The translations under genes and the position numbers were made by a program. DNA of 64,000 bases from Clostridia bacterium (GTDB lineage Bacteria; Bacillota; Clostridia; Peptostreptococcales; Anaerovoracaceae), in contig CABJAP010000002.1 of the NCBI GenBank assembly GCA_902363595.1, positions 170,348 to 234,347 of the forward strand, read 5' to 3'. Each line of letters begins with the position of its first letter. Positions within the stretch are counted from its first letter, which is position 1. The notes beneath the pieces were generated by a model. It had not been told where the DNA came from and ran no database searches. It was given only the letters and a program-made list of their open reading frames with translations. Below, piece after piece: positions 62,699 to 64,000 of this stretch.

Positions 62699-63547
62699 AT
62701 GAAGGAAATGATAGGCCATGAGCAGTTGAAAGAGTATGTGGTTTTTTTAGAGGAAGAAGAGCGAAGCTCGTCAACAATCGAAAAATATACCAGAGATATC
62801 CGCGCTTTTCTGCTCTTTACTGGTGGGCAGGAAATTACAAAGAATTTGGTTATTTCCTACAAGGAAAAGCTGAAAGCAGCGTATGCACCGGCAAGTATTA
62901 ACTCAATGTTAGTCGCAATCAATGGATTTTTGCAATACTTAAAGCTGCAGGAATGCTGTGTCAAACAACTGAAAATTCAGAAGCGGATTTTTCAGGACGA
63001 GCAAAAAGAACTGACAAAAGCAGAATATATGAGGCTGCTCAAAACAGCGGAAAACAGAAGAAATGAGCGGCTTTTTCTGCTGCTGCAAACCATCTGCGCT
63101 ACCGGAATCCGGGTTGGAGAACTAAAGTTTGTCACAGCTGAAGCGATTGAACAGGGAAAAGCGGCTGTAGATAATAAAGGAAAGAACCGTATCGTTTTTC
63201 TCCCGGGAAAGCTCTGTAAGGCACTGAAAAAATACAGAAAGAAACGGGGAATTACCACAGGGAGTATCTTTGTTACCAGAACGGGAAAACCACTGGATCG
63301 AAGCAATATCTGGAAAGAAATGAAAGGATTGTGCGAAGAGGCAGGGGTTTCGGTGAAAAAGGTGTTTCCCCACAATCTGCGCCACCTTTTTGCGCGCTGC
63401 TACTACGCCATGCACAGAGACATCGCCAGATTAGCCGATATCCTGGGGCATAGCAGCATAGATACGACCCGCGTCTATATGGTATCTACAGGTAGTGAAC
63501 ACCGTTCACAAATTGAACAATTAAAACTTGCCTGTATGAACCCGTGA
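62699..63547 (+). CDS. Tyrosine recombinase (XerC/D-like integrase)
   Basis: A site-specific recombinase of 282 aa. It has an N-terminal SAM-like core-binding domain (about 1-95) and a catalytic domain with the full set of residues: Arg138 (TGIRVGEL), His225 and Arg228 (HNLRH), His251 (LGHSS) and the nucleophile Tyr260 (RVYM). GGGGTG is about 7 nt from ATG 62699; a GTG lies at 62690. Only 13 bp after its stop begins the left of two perfect inverted repeats enclosing a promoter, so it probably catalyses inversion of that segment. Integration at the nearby tRNA is an alternative. Confidence 0.93.
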   Translation: MKEMIGHEQLKEYVVFLEEEERSSSTIEKYTRDIRAFLLFTGGQEITKNLVISYKEKLKAAYAPASINSMLVAINGFLQYLKLQECCVKQLKIQKRIFQDEQKELTKAEYMRLLKTAENRRNERLFLLLQTICATGIRVGELKFVTAEAIEQGKAAVDNKGKNRIVFLPGKLCKALKKYRKKRGITTGSIFVTRTGKPLDRSNIWKEMKGLCEEAGVSVKKVFPHNLRHLFARCYYAMHRDIARLADILGHSSIDTTRVYMVSTGSEHRSQIEQLKLACMNP

Positions 63548-63560
63548 CCCAACCAAAAAA

Positions 63561-63582
63561 CCACATAATCGAAATTATGTGG
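63561..63582 (+). repeat. Left inverted repeat of the predicted invertible segment
   Basis: Two 9-bp arms, CCACATAAT and ATTATGTGG, around the core CGAA. It is the exact reverse complement of the right repeat (63782-63803). Arms plus an asymmetric core look like a tyrosine-recombinase crossover site. Confidence 0.85.
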
Positions 63583-63781
63583 TAACCGGTACCGACATCA
63601 CTTTTAATCGAAAAAATAAATAATTACATAAATAAGAAATTGATGGATATGATTGGATTTTCCCTGATAGAAACTAAGAACTTTACACGTTTAAGGCGAT
63701 TTTTACGGCGAGCCATTGACAAATGTATAGGATGGTTTTATACTAAAACTACTTAATTCTGTCTGGGCTTTAAGAGTACCG
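63583..63781. other. Predicted invertible promoter segment
   Basis: About 200 bp between the perfect 22-bp inverted repeats, AT-rich, without a gene. It contains one strong promoter directed to the right. After inversion that promoter would point left into the 3' end of the recombinase gene, antisense to it. Confidence 0.65.
63716..63744 (+). promoter_or_regulatory. Near-consensus promoter inside the invertible segment
   Basis: TTGACA (63716-63721), a 17-bp spacer and TATACT (63739-63744). It is one of the best sigma-A matches in the window, yet no coding start follows before the window ends. Confidence 0.85.
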
Positions 63782-63803
63782 CCACATAATTTCGATTATG
63801 TGG
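63782..63803 (-). repeat. Right inverted repeat of the predicted invertible segment
   Basis: The same 9-bp arms around the core TTCG, exact reverse complement of the left repeat. Both repeats are followed on the + strand by TAACC. Confidence 0.85.
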
Positions 63804-64000
63804 TAACCCGAAACGGAGCGTATCAAAATCTTGCCTGCGTAAAGGCGGCTGAGAATAGATATCGACCTCATTTTATGCGATAAGACAGCGCAAATTAATC
63901 ACTACGAGGGAAACAGCGGGGAAGCTAAGCAGAATACCGCTGTTTTCTTGATTTTATCGTATATTTGGTAAGGACAGGAAACCCGTACATCGTATACTTC
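63804..64000 (+). other. Leader region downstream of the switch with terminator-like hairpin
   Basis: There is no coding start in these 197 nt. AAACAGCGG (63911-63919) pairs with CCGCTGTTT (63937-63945), followed by TCTTGATTTT, which resembles an attenuator or terminator. Shorter stems (GCCT/AGGC near 63834) lie before it. I could not match a known riboswitch class. Confidence 0.45.

Noticed and set aside
61941..63547. tRNA-Arg as integration site of an island carried by the recombinase
   Set aside because: No repeat of the tRNA 3' end was found from 62017 to 64000, and the recombinase has its own repeat pair; an att copy outside the window cannot be excluded.
63830..63910. CTGAGA-containing leader as a TPP riboswitch
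   Set aside because: CTGAGA is present, but the second conserved half (CTGGATAATxCCAGCGTAGGGA-like block) is not, and the stems do not fit.
1..64000. CRISPR arrays or insertion sequences
   Set aside because: No regularly spaced repeats, transposase motifs or IS ends were seen; the only recombinase is the one at 62699.

Overview
The window looks like a chromosomal segment of a low- to mid-GC Gram-positive anaerobe, most likely class Clostridia. The evidence is strong AGGAGG-type ribosome binding sites, sigma-A promoters of TTGACA/TATAAT type, LytR-CpsA-Psr (LCP) ligases, TagF/TarIJ teichoic-acid enzymes, CsbB/YfhO-type glycosylation proteins and a YtrA-type GntR operon. No species can be named from the sequence alone.

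Positions 1 to about 43,400 are one large surface-glycopolymer locus, transcribed almost entirely on the + strand. The left part (1-9.1 kb) is visibly more AT-rich. It holds the end of a pseudaminic-acid pathway (LpxD-like N-acyltransferase, PIG-L deacetylase, PseI, PseH, MaoC hydratase), a chain-length protein, two candidate polymerase/ligase membrane proteins, a priming sugar-phosphate transferase and an ATP-grasp ligase. At 9.1-9.9 kb lie decayed copies of rfbA and of an O-antigen-ligase C-terminus, exactly between intact paralogues of the same two genes. From 10 to 41.9 kb come rfbA, two GT2-TagF fusion proteins, an AlgI/AlgJ O-acetylation pair, a TagGH-like ABC exporter, a dTDP-Fuc4N(Ac) pathway (rfbA, rfbB, wecE-type aminotransferase, hexapeptide acyltransferase), a Wzx flippase, two more ATP-grasp ligases, a CsbB-like transferase with a YfhO-like protein, tarI/tarJ for CDP-ribitol, a pyruvyltransferase and three further TagF-domain proteins. 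Two secreted proteins, a subtilase and a beta-helix-like protein, share basic Tyr-rich fibronectin-III-like modules. Together these genes would make, decorate, export and attach wall teichoic-acid-like polymers.

From 43.6 to 50 kb come two LCP ligases separated by a hairpin-rich 0.6 kb intergenic region, then ddl, thrS (without a TGS domain) and a DUF2007 gene. On the minus strand (54.8-50.3 kb) is a GntR-ATPase-permease operon with a perfect palindromic operator across its promoter, ending in an HI0933-type flavoprotein. On the + strand follow sppA, a response regulator and short-loop histidine kinase, and an MacB/FtsX-type ABC transporter (54.9-61.1 kb).

The right end (61.1-64 kb) has a 117-nt highly structured intergenic element, a DUF2284 gene, tRNA-Arg(CCG), an XRE regulator with palindromic operators, and a tyrosine recombinase. 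Beside the recombinase are two perfect 22-bp inverted repeats enclosing about 200 bp that contains a near-consensus promoter pointing out of the window. This looks like an invertible promoter (phase-variation switch) and is the most interesting signal here. The gene it would control lies beyond position 64,000.
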